Assembly (NCBI GenBank): GCA_947172415.1
Contig: OX359189.1
Location: 10,244,501-10,308,500, forward strand
DNA length: 64,000 bases
Direction: 5' to 3'
Source of the DNA: Chondrosia reniformis
Taxonomy: Eukaryota > Porifera > Demospongiae > Chondrillida > Chondrillidae
The notes below the pieces were generated by a model that made no database searches, had not been told where the DNA came from, and saw nothing but the letters and a program-made list of their open reading frames with translations. Both the position numbers and the translations under genes were made by a program. Of the stretch, positions 23,383 to 36,272 are shown one piece after another (the stretch's first letter is position 1; each line of letters begins with the position of its first letter).

Positions 23383-23712
23383 ACACTCTGTTAAACTACT
23401 ACAAACTTGAACAGCTGTTTGTTGTATTACGAGTATAAAGCTTCATTATTGAGACATGATATGAAAATTTGAATATAGTTATAAACCTTAGTAAGAGGGA
23501 GTCTTCCCATTGATTACTGTTATTCATGAGATTGTGACATAGTCAAACAATTTTAGAATGGGTTTAAGACAAACTCCATTGTTCCAAAAAAAGGTTTTAT
23601 TGACAAATGTATAACTAATTGTGAGATTAAGCACTAAATAAAAAGGTAATTGTGCATATAATCAAAGGTATACATGCTTGGCATTCATTAAGTGTGTTTC
23701 TGGATGATGAGT
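23383..23712. other. Convergent 3' flanks of alpha-tubulin and the 1269-aa receptor
   Basis: No gene. AATAAA-type signals are visible on the plus strand near 23637 and on the minus strand near 23596, so the two transcripts probably end within, or overlap in, this interval. Confidence 0.5.
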
Positions 23713-26700
23713 TCAAAATAGTCCTGCGGTAGCCTTGTCAATCTCCTTGTGCTTCTTTTGGCCTTTCTTTGTCTTCGTATTGACCTCTGTCAGCAGAGGA
23801 AGGGAGTCTTCTTTCATTGCCTCCTGAGACCTCAATCCTTTCCTCTCCACCTTGGCTCTCTCCTTCTCCCTTTTCTGTTCTCTCTTCCGCTCAATGTGGT
23901 CCTTGGAGACGCTGGAGTAGACCCTCTCATGTGCTGTCACCAGTGCATCAAGATCACCTCCTGTCACATGAGGACTGCTGGCGTACCGGTTGTCCGCTGA
24001 CGAGAAGTGTGAGGTGGCGTAAGGACTCTCATCCTCGCTGTGGTCCATGTTTAAGATGCCATCAAAGGCTTCATCAATTACCTGCATCTCCCTTCCCTAA
24101 TGCACAAATACGCTCACATCACACCAATTGAAACATGTCTCCCTACAAACATGTCTCATGCATTACATATAAACACTACAGACTATGAATAATCACATGA
24201 GAATACTATACCAATGCTCCAGGAATTATGCACTTGTCACTACAGCCAGACCAAATGCAACTAACTCCCTCTACCACGGTCCATGGTATACAGTATATAG
24301 AAGAGTGCTGATTGGGCAGTTCGAATGTGGTAGTACCTCTGCAAGACTGTCTTGCGGCTCCGAGTACAGTTGATTAGGAATACTCTGCTTCAGTTTGACC
24401 CTATTGACCTTTTGAGCTGTTTCTCCTTTGCTGGGGGGCGGGGCTATGTCATCATCTGTTACTATTTTTGGCTGCAAGACTACAAGATCTCCAGCCTGAT
24501 TGCGCACAGCAAACTTGCCAGGATTATCAGGGTCAATGAACGGAGGAGCATCTGCTATTGGACCACTTATCCTACAAACACAAAACTATCAACTTAACAG
24601 GACCAACAAAAGTGACACTGATATGGAGTAGATCACAGTGAATAACTAATTTTAATCAATATTGTTATGCATTTCTGTAGAATCAATACTGAAATACGTA
24701 CTCCTTCAACTGCTCCTCAAATTATGGACAAATTAGATATCATTCCCTATTACAGTTTGTATGAAAACTTACTTTAGATTTCTCTTACTGATTTTCTTAC
24801 TTTCCACTGAATGTTCACCTATCAATAATTATAGTACATGAGGTCACGTGACTATCATGTGACAATCAGCTGACCTTTCTTGTTCCTTCTACAGCAGCAA
24901 CAGCAACAAAAGCAGACACACAATATCAGCAAACAAGTGAGCAGAACAGTGCCACAAGGAATGGTGATGGCCAGAACCAGCGTCAGAGGGAACCCTAGGG
25001 TGAGGGGGTGGGGGAGGGGTGAGACGATGCTGTCCCATGGTGACGCTTAACGACTCACTTAGAGTGCTGTAGGTGTAGAGTGTTGTGTTGGGACCACTGC
25101 CAACTGAAGTGAAGGCTTGCAGTGAGAGTTGATACGACACTTCTGGTAACAGGTCAGTCAGTATGAGGCTTTGAGAGGTCACTGTCACCTTGGAATATGG
25201 CAGGGTGGCACCCACTGATAAATTAAAGGGAGTTACTCGATAGTAAATATTGTATCCTCTAATGACTCCATTTCTCTCTCTGATTGGAGGAGGCTATTAG
25301 TACAGTAAGACAGTAATAACAATACATATAAATGTGTATACTTGTAGAGCATGTGAATGTACCTGCCAAGTCAGGTCTAGTTGGCTGTACCACGGAGTTA
25401 CAGAGATAGCTTCAGGTGCAGCAGAAGGCACTATGAGGACAAACAGCAGAAAATATTCTGACTGACTCACGTAGCGTCTCAGTATGTGGGTGTGTCACTT
25501 CTCATGTGGGTATGTCACTTCTCATGTGGGCGTGTCACTTCTCATGTGGGCGTGTCACTTCTCATGTGGGTGTGTCATTTCTCATGTGGGCGTGTCACTT
25601 CTCATGTGGGCGTGTCACTTCTCATGTGGGTGTGTCATTTCTCATGTGGGTGTGTCACTTCTCATATGGGTGTGTCGTGGACTTACCGTCTTCCAAAGTG
25701 GTGACTTCTAATGTGACTCTCTCTCCTACAAACTCTTGGACAAATATTCCTTTAACTGCAATCAGATATTCAGTTCCCTTCTCGAGGTCTGTCAATCCAA
25801 CAGTCGTGTTACTTGTGTTTGCAATGGCATAGAATTCATCTCTTTTTGGTCGATATTGAATGACATAGTATAAGACACTGTAAGAGTATTGAGGTGGTTG
25901 CCATGACAACTGCAAGGTAGTCCTTGTAACATCAAAAGCAATGGGTTGAATGGGAGGGGCACCTATTAAGTGGGTGTGGTCAGCATATGATTTCATCAAC
26001 TAATTTATATTATACATATGTATAGTATATATATATATAATATACGTATGCAGCTGTTTGGTGTACCTTGTAACTGAAGTAGGACAGTCACTGAACTGGA
26101 ACCCAAAACATTGACAGCTTGACAGGTGTAAACTCCCTCGTCTGACAATTGTACTCGGCTCAAATAGAGTGTGCTACCATTGACCACATCACCAGATACA
26201 GTGGTCCACTGGAGGTGGGGGGCGGGGATGCCACTCCCCTCACACGTGATACTTACAGGACCATCGAGATATGCAAACACTGAAGTGCTTGCCACTGAAG
26301 CCACTGGAGGTACTAGAGAGGAAGGGAGGGAGAGAGTGAGGGAGGGAGAGGGAGTGAGGGAGGGAGAGGGGGAGGATGGGTGAGAGGTGAGATGACTGCT
26401 GTACCACCTACGTACGTACTATAGACAGTGATGTTCCTCCGTACAGTGGAGATGCCATACTCATTCTCAGCAGTGCAAGTGTACTCTCCCTCATCCTTCA
26501 GTGAGACTCTATCAAACATTAATCTGCTATCTGATAGAGGAGCCTTATCGGAGTCAGGGATGGTCCAGCTGATCGTAGGGGAAGGAAAGGTGAACACTAT
26601 AAAACATTCAACCACTCCAGGCTGATCCAGATTTAAGGTAGGTGGCTCTATTGCTATGGCAACAGGACTGCCAGCCACCATCACACTAGCAGTAGCCTCC

Positions 26701-29513
26701 GCCCTCCCCACTCCATTGTCTCCCACACAGGCGTACAGTCCACTCAGGTTCCTGTGCACGCTCAGCAGGGCCAGAGACCCGTTTGAGTACTGACGATAGT
26801 GAGCTCCGTCTACAATGACTGATTTCTGATCAAAGTTGTCAGTGTAGATCCACTTGAGATTTGGTGATGGACTTCCTGTAGCAATGCAATCAAGGCGAAC
26901 TGAGTTACCTGGATAGAGGGTAACCTCAGTGGGCGGTGCTTGTATAATTATAGGAATTTCCCCAACTACAACTTCTGCAGATGCTCTAAGTGGAGTTTCC
27001 AGGTTGACTTCGCATGAGTATGTCCCTTCGTTTTCAGATTGGGCGGACTCAATAGTTAATACAATTGTTTGCTCCCCAGCTAGGGGGATGTCCCTGTGAT
27101 ACCATTGGTAGGCGAGTCCAGCCAATAATTCCGGAGGTGACACTTGACAAGTCATGGTGAAGGTGCTACCAGTGGTAGCAAACACTCTTGCAGGAATGAT
27201 ATCCACTATCGGTTGCTCTGCATGAGATGGGACATACAGAGAGAGGATCACATTAATAGAAGGTCCTTAAGACACCTGGACATTTGGAGTTAATTGTATG
27301 TTGTCATAGGACAATATTTCAAGTAAAAGTACATATTAATATTTGGTCGTAAGCAACCAAAATGGTTCATTGCACCAAATACAGTCCCAAGGTAAATTGA
27401 AATTCAACACCTCAGACTATCCATTGTTAACCTGAACAATATACTTGCATTGCCAAGTTAGTTGATTCATCGCAAAAGACATGAGTTGTGTGTACTTACC
27501 AATAACAGTGACTGTAACTGGAGCAGAGTCAGTCCCGAAGGTATTAGTGACACTGCAGACATACACTCCTCCGTCTGAAGGGTCCACATTAGAGAGATGC
27601 AGTCTGCCCTCCACTGCACTCAGTGTCTCATTAACTCCTCCTCTCCTCCAAGTGGTAGCCAGAGGAGGGGTCCCACTGGCCTGGCACTCGAGCACTACCT
27701 CCTCTCCAATAAACTGTATAGTGTCCTCTGAGACGTGTGTGATGAGGGGAGGGGCCAGGACGGTGATTGTGAAATGTGCTTCAGCTCTGCCTATTGAGTT
27801 TGTGGCTACACAGGAATACTGCCCTTCATCATTGCGCAATAGGCTGCTAGGCAACCACATTCCTCCGAAAGATACAATACTACCACTTGGATTCACAATG
27901 ACAACATTAGGTAGGGGTTTTCCCTCAGCACTACAGATAAAGGGCATTGACGGGGCTTTCCCCTCTACAATAGTGGCATTATTAGGTACAGAAACCAATC
28001 TCGGTAGTGTTTGTACCATTACCATGACAACCACACTACTAGATCCCTGTGTATTATTAGCATAGCAAACATATGCTCCATCATCACTGTCCACTACTGC
28101 TCTAAAGACCAAGGAACTGTTTCCTTGGAGACGGTTGATTGATACTCTCTGTGTGTCCACCACTGAGGATCCGTTCCTCAACCACAGAACAGACGGAATT
28201 GGATTGCCACTGGCAGCACACTGTAAGGTTAGGGAATTACCCTCTGCTGCTAGTATGCTGTCGCTAGGGGCAACAGAAACCAATGGACTACTGTGCTCTT
28301 CTATAGAAATAATAGGAAGTCACATGATAATCACATGACAATCACATGGCATAACAATTTTGCTAAATACCTGTTGAAATGGTTAATCTAGCTGAAGCTA
28401 GTACTGTTCCAATTGCATTACTGGCAACACAATCATAGTACCCCTCATCTGCCAGAGACACATTCCTCACTATGAGCCTCTCTGTACTGACCTCGTACTT
28501 GGCACTGCTGTTGAGCTGGGCCCCTCGATACACCCACGCAACACTACCCGGAGGATCACTTCCAACCACACAGGTAAACACTGCCACACTTCCTAGGGTA
28601 ACTGCTACTGATTGAGGTGGCTCAATAAAGCCTGGATGGCCTGGAAATAGGACACAAACCATTATCAATTACTATTATAAAGTCTCAGCTCTTTCTTCCT
28701 TCCTCAGTCCACCTCCCTCAGTCCACCTCCCCCAGTCCACCTCCCTCAGTCCCACCTCCCTCAGTCCCACCTCCCTCAGTCCCACCTCCCTCAGTCCCAC
28801 CTCCCTCAGTCCCACCTCCCTCAGTCCCACCTCCCTCAGTCCCACCTCCCTCAGTCCCACCTCCCTCAGTCCCACCTCCCTCAGTCCCACCTCCCTCAGT
28901 CCCACCTCCCTCAGTCCCACCTCCCTCAGTCCCACCTCCCTCAGTCCCACCTCCCTCAGTACCACCTCCCTCAGTACCACCTCCCTCAGTACCACCTCCC
29001 TCGGTCCCACCTCCCTCAGTCCCACCTCCCTCAGTCCCACCTCCCTCAGTCCCACCTCTCTCGGTCCACCACCCCCAACTCCGTTACACTTACCAAACAC
29101 ATCGACTGTAGCAGGTGTGCTTCTAAAGAGGATCTGGTCTCGCTCGTCATAGGCGATACATCTGTACACGCTCTCGTGCTGGTACCCCAGGGGACTAAAC
29201 ACAATCGTGGCCTCGCCCGACTGGTAGCCCAGAGCGAGTGATGGCGAACTGGCCAGCGGCAGGCCGTCCCTAGTCCACCTGACGATATACGGCTGGCTGT
29301 CCGAATAGCAGCTAAGTGTTAGTGTCGCTCCGTTTAGTCCAGTAACATTTTGCGGTGGATGGGTAAAGCTACAGACAGTCAGTTCTGCATTGAGAGACAA
29401 GGAGAATTCATTTGTCTCGAACCAATACAGGAGATCGACAGGTCTTGCATATCTATGAAGGCAAACGACTTACCAGTTATGCATAATAACAGAAGGATGG
29501 ACAAAAAAGACAT
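23713..29513 (-). CDS. IgSF/FN3 single-pass receptor (9 Ig, 2 FN3)
   Basis: Thirteen exons: 29474-29513 (signal peptide [14 protein letters not shown]), 29094-29384, 28371-28640, 27500-28300 (three Ig in one exon), 26420-27217 (three Ig), 26067-26312, 25687-25962 (FN3), 25363-25430 with 25059-25293 (second FN3), 24875-24994 (transmembrane helix, [20 protein letters not shown], followed by a Cys run and RRNKK), 24773-24818, 24337-24571, 23713-24096. The total is 3810 nt, 1269 aa, and all phases close. The tail of about 220 aa is hydrophilic with a Lys/Arg/Glu coiled segment ([19 protein letters not shown]). Layout and phase-1 domain exons match the neighbouring large receptor, suggesting old tandem duplication. 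Likely a cell-surface adhesion receptor; ligand unknown. Confidence 0.85.
25480..25675. repeat. 20-bp intron minisatellite
   Basis: About nine copies of cacttctcatgtgggcgtgt. On the gene strand the array starts about 10 nt after the donor gtaagt of exon 25687-25962. Confidence 0.9.
26317..26386. repeat. Purine-rich repeat at an acceptor
   Basis: gggaggga/gagtgagg repeats form the polypyrimidine tract before exon 26067-26312 on the gene strand. Confidence 0.8.
28692..29065. repeat. 15-bp minisatellite, about 25 copies, in intron
   Basis: Unit cagtcccacctccct. It lies between the donor of exon 29094-29384 and exon 28371-28640. The Gly/Arg/Glu/Val repeat ORF through it is an artefact. Confidence 0.9.
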
Positions 29514-29787
29514 TTTTAAAACTTTGAATGAATTTGCATTTGCTCCAGAAGACACGCCCCTCGACCCAAGACGCCCCCTGCGCACTCCGTATACTCATAT
29601 AGTCTACTGTATATACCCCTATAAACCAACCCACCTGATTATCAACCAGTTTTGGATTAAAAGTTCTGAAGTGTATACGTAACACACAGCGAATTGGTAT
29701 ATAGGCGATTACGTACAGTATTACGGTAGCGTAGTTTTGAGTATCTTACAACCTTGTACCTAACCACACGCCTGCCCCCGCCCACTC
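29514..29787. promoter_or_regulatory. Shared 5' region of receptor (-) and death-domain gene (+)
   Basis: The divergent ATGs are 274 bp apart, the same geometry as the receptor/tubulin pair. Inferred bidirectional promoter; no motif assigned. Confidence 0.45.
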
Positions 29788-32670
29788 ATGGCCGTGTCGC
29801 TGCCTGAACTGGTGAGAAGAGATGACCGACCATCTGAAGAGGAGATTAGAACATTTGTAGTTGAAAAGGTTGGTAAGGAATGGCGATCAGTCTGCACGTA
29901 TCTTGGAATAGACCAAAATGAGATAGAAATGGCGCTATTTAATAATCCTGGAAATGTCAAGGAAGCATTCTTCAGTTTACTTGTGAATTGGAGAAACGGA
30001 AAGGTTCCAAACAGACCTGTGACGTGGGCGGTATTGCTGGGAGCGATGGAGAACGCTGGACTAGCAGAAATTTGCAAGAATATCAAACGGAGTCTTGAGA
30101 AAGCTGATCTGTCAAAAAGGAGTGACCTGACAGGTATATAGGTATTGTCCAGTAATGCCTTCTATTATGCAATATAATGTTTTGATATCTCATTTCCAAG
30201 GCAACCTCAGGTCTCCACAGTCGAGTGTCAGTTCAGAAATTTGGCATCCTCTGGTGGATGAGTACTTTGACCTCTGTCAGACCATACTGAGGAGCTACCA
30301 GAAGGAGGGGGAGCTGTCCTTGGATGATCTGATTGCATACTGTAGGTACCTGTTGAGGTGTATAAAGAAGTCAACAGCTGTTATTGAGGCGGAGGAGGCC
30401 CTGAAGGAAGTGAATACCTATGAAAAGCTGGGGGATGTTGTCATGGTGATGACAAAATGGCTGAGTTTCTCCTTCCTAGAGCGGATAGTAGCGAGGTTTC
30501 CAACAACCTCTGCAAAGTCATCATTGGAGGAGTACAAGGCCAAGCTGCATCCAGTCCTTGAGGAGAAGCTAACAAATCTAAAGAGATTACAAAAGAAACA
30601 TCCTGAAGAGTCAAGCACAAGAGAGGGGTTTCTGAAGCTGTTGGTAAGGTACAACTGGGACGCCGATGGGATCACGTTGGAAGATGTATTGGAGAGCCGC
30701 CGGTTCCTCTCCTCCAGTTTGCGTATTCCAGATCACCTGCTACAAGTACCCAGGGTATGGCTCGGTTCAGTCATCGTGGAGTACCTCACATTGAGAGAGT
30801 TTGAGAGAGAGATATCAGAGAAGATACAGAATCCTGAAATGGCCACCCTCTTCCTAGGAGAGGGTGTTATTTCTTTGACTGTTGGAGGGAGAGAATACAA
30901 CACTCGTAAAGTCAGTTGCTTAACCCTTGCTACCTTTTGGTGTATTAATAGTGTGTTGCTCTTGTTAGATCACTAATTTAGATAAGTTTTCTGTGGTGGA
31001 ACACCTCACAAGTCAACTGCTTACTAAATTGGAACACTCAGTTGATTGGGATAGACTTATCTCACATTTGTATGAAGCACAAATTGACCCTCTCCCCACA
31101 GAATACCATTTTCCCTACTATTATTATTATCTGACAAAAAAGTACGACAAATCTGATCAGGAGATGGCATATGCTAAATGGTTCCTCCGTCACAAGTTAC
31201 CTGAAGTAACAAGAAAATGGAAAGTGGATCCGTGGGCACTGCTACTACTGGTTACTACGGGAGAGTATGGTATGATATCTCCTGACGTACTTATCAATTT
31301 ATTTCCTTCTCACTCAAATCACATTGAGAGGTTGTCTGAGCAAGTAAGACAGTTATTCAATTTCTTTACTAAACATACCATGTGTGTCTAATGTGTGTCT
31401 CGGATAGGTGAAGCAGTTGAGAATGATGAAGAGGATGTATGGACTTACAACTGAGAATGTTGCTAAAGAGTTGAAAGTAAGGCAGATTTAAGGTACATAC
31501 ATGCAAGATTGACAAACTATATTTCACACATATCTACAGACGGAAGGATTCACAATGGAAACCAGTGAAATTGAATCAGCTCTGTCTGCTATAAGTTCTG
31601 CATTTATTGATAGAAATGCTACATTGACTGCTGCAATGAAAGAGTTATCAGAAAGTGGAGACAAAGAGTTCTTCCATTCACTCTTCCAATTACTTATAAG
31701 CACAACATCTCAGAAACGCATTGAGAGCTTCTATACTGAGTCCAGTAGAAAAGTCCCTTCTTACTACAAGGAGGATTTAGACAGGGCCTTTCAATCTGTG
31801 AAGGGAGGAGATGAGAAATCTGACACTGGAAAGACTCTACTAGCTGCTGCCACTCCAATGAAGGAGAAACTGGTATCTTTAACAAGTGGCGGAACTGGTG
31901 AGTTTGTTAAGTAATTGGATGATTGTGGTATATACTATATCTGTACTCGTTTTCTATACTTGTTTATCTTACAGAGTCAACAGGTGACATTGCATCGTCC
32001 AAGCTCCAAGAAGGTATATAATATTCACGCATAATATAATATTCATTTACAAATTGATTTCTACATGTCTGCAGTTAAGAGGCAATTCCAAAACCAGCTG
32101 TCCACTGCAATCATACCTCACTTACCAAAGAGAGCAGCTGTTGAGGCACTCCTGAGGAATCTCAAAGCCTTTAAAAGAGTAGACAGTCCTCATCTGCTGT
32201 CAGAGAAGAAGATTGAGAAGCTTCACCAAGAATCAAATCTGCTTCACCTCTGTAACTGGTACGAGTATGGTTTCATGAGAGCACTTGTAGAAGGATTGAA
32301 ACCTTCTGCACTAGAAGAGTTGACAGCGATTGAAAAAAAGAGGAACACGTCTCTCAACTTCTGTTCTGTGGTTGAGTGCTTTCCCTCGGGTCCACTCACT
32401 GACCTGACCCCTCCCCCGGGGTATGGCGTACTAAAGGTCACTATAACTGGACTGCCAACAATTGGAGAACTGTGGACAGTAAAGGAGGCAATTATGAGTG
32501 CCCTGGATCTCCCTCCCCACTCCCTCCTCCTCAGGGGCTACCAGAGGGGGAGTGTGGTGGTCGTGTTCTTTATCACCCAACTAGTGCAGCCCAGTGAAGA
32601 GGTAACTGCAGCCATCAGAGAGAGGTCCTACCAGGAAGGAGTGTCTCTTCACAATATTTCTATCACCTGA
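29788..32670 (+). CDS. Death-domain protein with unrecognised C-terminal region
   Basis: Seven exons: 29788-30133, 30201-30905, 30982-31343, 31408-31476, 31540-31897, 31975-32013, 32075-32670 (2475 nt, 824 aa, phases close). Residues about 15-105 look like a death domain (VVEKVGKEWRSVCTYLGI, then a MENAGLAEICKNI helix), the module that assembles receptor and innate-immune signalling platforms. The middle is helical and Lys/Glu-rich. The last 110 residues (from LNFCSVVECF through WTVKEAIMSALDLP and GSVVVVFFI) look like a compact alpha/beta module that I do not recognise. No transmembrane segment or nucleotide-binding motif is visible. It is probably a cytosolic adaptor; the function of the C-terminus is open. 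Confidence 0.75.
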
Positions 32671-32951
32671 AAGAGATAACTCTCGTAACAATTTACTGTG
32701 TGCACAGTTTGCAATATTAACTTATTAACTAAATTATCATGTGCATAGCTAAGCGATTTTAAGTGATTGAGCCCGCCAGGGAGAGATTGTTAACTCCCGT
32801 TGCGTTAATTTGAAGCGGTGCGGGCCGCGATATGAATTAATGTGGTTCTTTGTGACGTCTCAGGATCTGAGATACTACGTAACCCTCAGAATTGATCAGA
32901 TATCAGTTCTCCAAGATATAGCCACCACAGAACTAGCTTCTCTTGTACACA

Positions 32952-34595
32952 ATGATGGCGGATAGCCAGAAGTATGAATTTGAAAACAATCCCATGCGTG
33001 TCTTTAAGTCATTCAGGGAGATGCGGATGAACAGGGAGTTGTGTGACGTTGAGCTAATCGTCGGAGAGAAGCACTTTTATGCCCACAAACTGATTCTGGC
33101 CGGCCATAGCGCCTATTTTAAGGCCATGTTTACCGGCTCACTTCAGGAAAGTACTCGCAACGAAATCACTTTGAAAGGAGTGGATCCAGCGGCTGTTGAG
33201 ACCCTCCTAAAGTACATGTACGAATCGGCACTAATCGTCACTGAAGAGAACGCCATTTCAGTCCTCACTTTGGCAGCTCAGTGGCAGATTGACGAGATTG
33301 TGCAATTCTGTGGCGAATTTATCGTTGACAGTGAAGGCGGTTTAACTGTCAGTAATTGCATTCAGATGATTACATTTGCTGATGTGCACGGCTGTCCTGT
33401 ACTGGAGGAAGCTGCTCGAGCATTCTGCATAAGGAACTTTTCCGATATTTGTCAAACACGTGCATTCGTTGAGACTCCTGTGGAAGTCTTAGCTGACTTG
33501 CTCAAGTCAGAGTTTTTAAAGATTCAGTCGGAAGAGAAGCTGTTGGAGGACATTCTAAGGTGGTTCCAGAACAAGCCTTATTCCCAAAGAGGGGACATAG
33601 TGAAGATGTTGCAGCTAACCAGATACCCTCTGATACCCTGGGAGGTCCTCAGTGACAGACTGGTGGCCAATAGCTTAGATACAGAACATGAGTGTAAAGT
33701 GATGGTAGAAAAGGCACATCATTTTCAAATGGATCCCAAAATTGCTATTGATCCAAGTGATTCACTTTATGTTCAAAGGAGGTCATTTTTAGGTGAAGCA
33801 AAGCCAATTTATATATTGTCTAAAGATTACACAATTTTTGAATTTGATGTAATTTCAAAATGGTGTAAAAAGGTCTCTGTTTTACCTGTTCCCTTGGCTG
33901 GATACCAGTATTTTGGAATGTGTGTTTGTCAGGGGCTACTGTATTTCCTTGGTGGATGTATAGATGGTAAACCTGCCTCAAGGAGAGTATTTTGTTACGA
34001 TCCAAAATCTAAGAAGTGGAATGAACGAGCTGAAATGGTGGAAAGATACTATAACTGTGTTAGGCATGGGACTGGAGTGATCAATGGAAAATTGTATGCT
34101 ATTGGTGGAGAGCAAGCAAGTGTTCAGATGTATGATCCAGACACAAATATGTGGTGTCTATTGGCTCCTATGGGATCCGGAAAATATATGAGTGATAAGA
34201 GTGTTGCTACCATCAATACAAAGATGTATGTTGTAGAGGCTGAGTATGGGAGGGGTGAGGTATACGATTCTACCACAGACCAGTGGAGCGACATTCAGAA
34301 ATTGTATCCGCATGCTCATGAATGTAGGGCACTGTGTGTGATGGATGGCTTGCTACACGCAGTATGCTATTCAGGAGCTAAACGAGTCTGTGATGTGTAC
34401 ATGTACCACCCGGACAGAAACTTTTGGAGCGATGTCTCAAGGATACCTTATTTTGTGGAAAGTGCAGTAGCAGTGCAAGGACGAATCTACACATTTGGCT
34501 CCAGAGATACTCCAAATATAAAATGCTTTGACCCTAAGACAAATAAGTTGGAGTTTGCTCTGGAAATTGCAGATTGGTACGGATGCTTTGCTTGA
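32952..34595 (+). CDS. BTB-BACK-Kelch protein (KLHL family)
   Basis: Intronless; MMADSQKYEF at 32952 is taken as the start rather than the upstream TTG. BTB at residues about 20-130 (LCDVELIVGEKHFYAHKLIL), BACK about 135-240, then Kelch blades about 290-545 (GGCIDGK, IGGEQASV and similar). In this family the BTB/BACK part binds cullin-3 and the Kelch propeller recruits ubiquitylation substrates. Some blades lack the usual double Gly, so the propeller is divergent. It is the first gene of the left duplication block; a decayed copy lies at 41040-41360. Confidence 0.88.
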   Translation: MMADSQKYEFENNPMRVFKSFREMRMNRELCDVELIVGEKHFYAHKLILAGHSAYFKAMFTGSLQESTRNEITLKGVDPAAVETLLKYMYESALIVTEENAISVLTLAAQWQIDEIVQFCGEFIVDSEGGLTVSNCIQMITFADVHGCPVLEEAARAFCIRNFSDICQTRAFVETPVEVLADLLKSEFLKIQSEEKLLEDILRWFQNKPYSQRGDIVKMLQLTRYPLIPWEVLSDRLVANSLDTEHECKVMVEKAHHFQMDPKIAIDPSDSLYVQRRSFLGEAKPIYILSKDYTIFEFDVISKWCKKVSVLPVPLAGYQYFGMCVCQGLLYFLGGCIDGKPASRRVFCYDPKSKKWNERAEMVERYYNCVRHGTGVINGKLYAIGGEQASVQMYDPDTNMWCLLAPMGSGKYMSDKSVATINTKMYVVEAEYGRGEVYDSTTDQWSDIQKLYPHAHECRALCVMDGLLHAVCYSGAKRVCDVYMYHPDRNFWSDVSRIPYFVESAVAVQGRIYTFGSRDTPNIKCFDPKTNKLEFALEIADWYGCFA

Positions 34596-34752
34596 CTGAA
34601 TTAACAGCTGTGTTGTGTTTAATTTCAATGTGCACTAAATAATTGAATTTCATTCCACCATCATTATTACTAATGCATGAGCGAGTTAATTGTTTCCGTT
34701 GGTACATAGTATGATGGAATCCATTTTTTGTTACCATAGCAACAAAAAGAAA

Positions 34753-36053
34753 ATGTCTGACATTGGTTCAGATGAAGAGCTTGAAGACCAAGGACCCAAT
34801 CTCGGGGTAAGCGTGAAAGCGTAGAGTTATGTATATTGAAAGGTTTAACTCAAGTGGTTCATCGCGTACGAGTTATACTGTTTGTTTTGTAAGAGTTTTA
34901 CTTTAACGTGCTAACTTTGTTGCACCTGCATCTCCTCTAACTTTGCAGACTTACGAAGGAGAGAGAAATGAGAGCGATGAACGACACGGTTTCGGTAAAG
35001 CTGTTCTCCCTAATAAGGACAAATATGAAGGTTACTATGCCAACGGCAAGCGGCACGGCAAAGGGACTTACAGGTTCAAATCAGGTGCCAGGTACGAGGG
35101 CGAGTATGCTGAGAACAAGAAGCAGGGTCAGGGAACATTCCACTATCCTGATGGATCCAAATATGAAGGTATGAGGACACCGTCCTCGAGTAGACAGACC
35201 TACCAGTGATTAATACGTCTGACAGCGGTGGCGCCACCAATTTGACCTTGTTCATCATCCTCGAGTAGACAGACCTGCTTGAACATTTAAACTTGTTCTC
35301 TGTTCTGTCTCTCTGTGTGTGCAGGTTCCTGGTTCAACGACATGAGGAATGGTCCAGGCACGTACACCTACACTAATGGGGACACTTACGAAGGTGAGTG
35401 GGTGGACGGTATGAGGCACGGCCAAGGGAGCTACACCTTCAAGGAGACAGGGGCCAAGTACAGTGGTACCTGGGTGAATGGCCGGAAGGAGGGAGGAGGG
35501 GAACTGTTCTTGGGGAACTATACTTATCAGGGCAGCTTCACTGCGGATCAGGTCAGTTCAGTGTAGTCACACTGATTGCAGATTAATCAGAAAATGGTCA
35601 CTTTAGAATATATTACTGGACTGTTTAGATTGTCGTTAATCTTTGCAAATAACTAGTTTAAAGTAGCTATTGGTAAGGACTTAATTATGATTGTTATTAC
35701 AATGTATCATATTCGTTGTTTAGATTTAAAATTTAATTTTGTTTGTTAGATCAGTAACAATGTAGTACTGATCCTATTCATGTCTATCAAATATTAGTAA
35801 TCATGCAATGTGTATAATATTATAATATATATTACTGGAGTTAGCAATGACTTTGTGTGTCAGATGGTACTGTAACATTTTACTGTTGCAGCCGAGCGGT
35901 CCAGGGAGATATGTGTTTGGGCACTTGGACTGCCAGCACAACGGAGACTATGTTCTGGAGGAGAAGAAGAGAGAGGAAGATGAGCCACAAGATGACGAGG
36001 AGCCAGTCATGATACCTCGCTGGAGAGGCGGTGCCATCTCAGTCAATACATGA
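34753..36053 (+). CDS. RSPH1: Radial spoke head protein 1 homologue (MORN repeats), intact copy
   Basis: Four exons: 34753-34806 ([18 protein letters not shown]), 34949-35168, 35325-35551, 35892-36053; 220 aa, phases close. It contains MORN repeats (YEGxxxxGxRHGxG) over residues about 19-165, then [18 protein letters not shown] and a short acidic tail with VMIPRWRGG, as in RSPH1. RSPH1 is part of the radial spoke head of motile cilia. The tail is shorter than the vertebrate one (about 309 aa). A poly(A) signal aataaa lies at 36217. The gene converges on the XPR1-like remnant. Confidence 0.92.
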
Positions 36054-36272
36054 CACACCCACCTAGCCATTGTGACACACCCATTGCACCATATCCTGCT
36101 AACCTATAACTAATTACATACATATTTGTGTATTTGGGATAGTGTAATAACTGTTATATGTACTATGGCAAAATAATAATATGAATGACATACATACAAA
36201 ATCAAATCAGTGTAACAATAAAATGTACATTTAACAACTACATAAATTAGACAAATATTATTTGAGCAGAAG

